A program made the position numbers and the translations under genes. Under the pieces are notes generated by a model. That model was given only the letters and a program-made list of their open reading frames with translations, had not been told where the DNA came from and searched no databases. This document shows positions 6,748-6,897 of a DNA stretch of 6,897 bases, in pieces; positions within the stretch are counted from its first letter, which is position 1; every line of letters begins with the position of its first letter. Source of the stretch: an uncultured Pseudomonadales bacterium (lineage in GTDB: Bacteria > Pseudomonadota > Gammaproteobacteria > Pseudomonadales > Porticoccaceae); assembly GCA_905478725.1 (NCBI GenBank), contig CAJQJT010000222.1:1-6897 (forward strand), written 5' to 3'.

Positions 6748-6757
6748 AACCCTCAAC

Positions 6758-6897
6758 CTAGCGACTAATACCCTTAATCTCTAGAAAGTCATCAAAGCCA
6801 AACTCGCCCCATTCGCGGCCATTACCCGACTGTTTATAACCTCCAAATGGCGCGGTAAAGTCCTGCTGCGCGCTGTTCACGCTGATCATGCCAGCGC
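6758..6897 (-). CDS. Aldehyde dehydrogenase, C-terminal end only
   Basis: The minus-strand frame is open from the right edge to a TAG at 6758-6760, giving 45 complete residues. The sequence AGMISVNS, then FGGYKQSGNGREWGEFGFDD, then FLEIKGISR is the characteristic C-terminus of the NAD(P)-dependent aldehyde dehydrogenase superfamily, where the GGYKQSGxGRE loop lies close to the active-site and oligomerisation region. The catalytic cysteine and glutamate are outside the window, so the substrate and subfamily cannot be judged. The gene converges on the AraC/alkyltransferase-like gene with a 66-base gap and is probably not functionally tied to it. Confidence 0.9.
   Translation of the reverse strand, partial: AGMISVNSAQQDFTAPFGGYKQSGNGREWGEFGFDDFLEIKGISR

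Noticed and set aside
6692..6757. Rho-independent terminator between the convergent genes
   Set aside because: Only short AT-rich self-complementary bits such as GTTTTAAAC are present; no GC-rich stem followed by a T tract is seen on either strand.

Overview
The window reads as chromosomal DNA of a gammaproteobacterium, probably a marine heterotroph. This rests on protein character (a HupE/UreJ_2 protein next to a parvulin-like protein and a DUF3604 protein, an APC permease, an AraC/alkyltransferase fusion) and on roughly even base composition. It is an inference: there is no rRNA or other taxonomic marker here. I see no mobile element, tRNA, rRNA or CRISPR array.

Left part (1-4327, minus strand): four genes run in one direction, in transcription order DUF4345 membrane protein (4327-3938), secreted DUF3604/PHP-like metallo-hydrolase (3935-2046), membrane-anchored parvulin-like peptidyl-prolyl isomerase (1904-1029) and HupE/UreJ_2-type membrane protein (1029 to beyond base 1). 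The first two are 2 bases apart, and the last two overlap in a TAATG stop/start. A 140-base gap between the DUF3604 and isomerase genes holds a hairpin built over the DUF3604 stop codon plus two small dyads, so the cluster may be two transcription units or one attenuated operon. All four products are predicted to be in the membrane or periplasm. The isomerase could help fold the periplasmic domain of its overlapping neighbour or the secreted hydrolase. The HupE-like protein could be a metal carrier or serve another membrane role. None of this is proven by sequence.

Middle (4328-4524): a divergent intergenic region with a plausible sigma-70 promoter for the left cluster.

Right part (4525-6691, plus strand): an APC-superfamily amino acid permease is followed after 43 bases by an Ada-like protein, an AraC-type helix-turn-helix joined to an O6-alkylguanine-DNA alkyltransferase domain. 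In that domain the acceptor cysteine is serine, the arginine finger is phenylalanine and the conserved tyrosine is histidine, so it is probably not a repair enzyme and may be a regulator or damage-recognition protein. A convergent aldehyde dehydrogenase gene enters from the right edge (6897-6758), of which only the C-terminus is visible.

The observations most worth following are the dead alkyltransferase site, the 12-base tandem array of ribosome-site-plus-start-codon units at the head of the HupE-like gene, and the four-gene envelope cluster of largely uncharacterised families.
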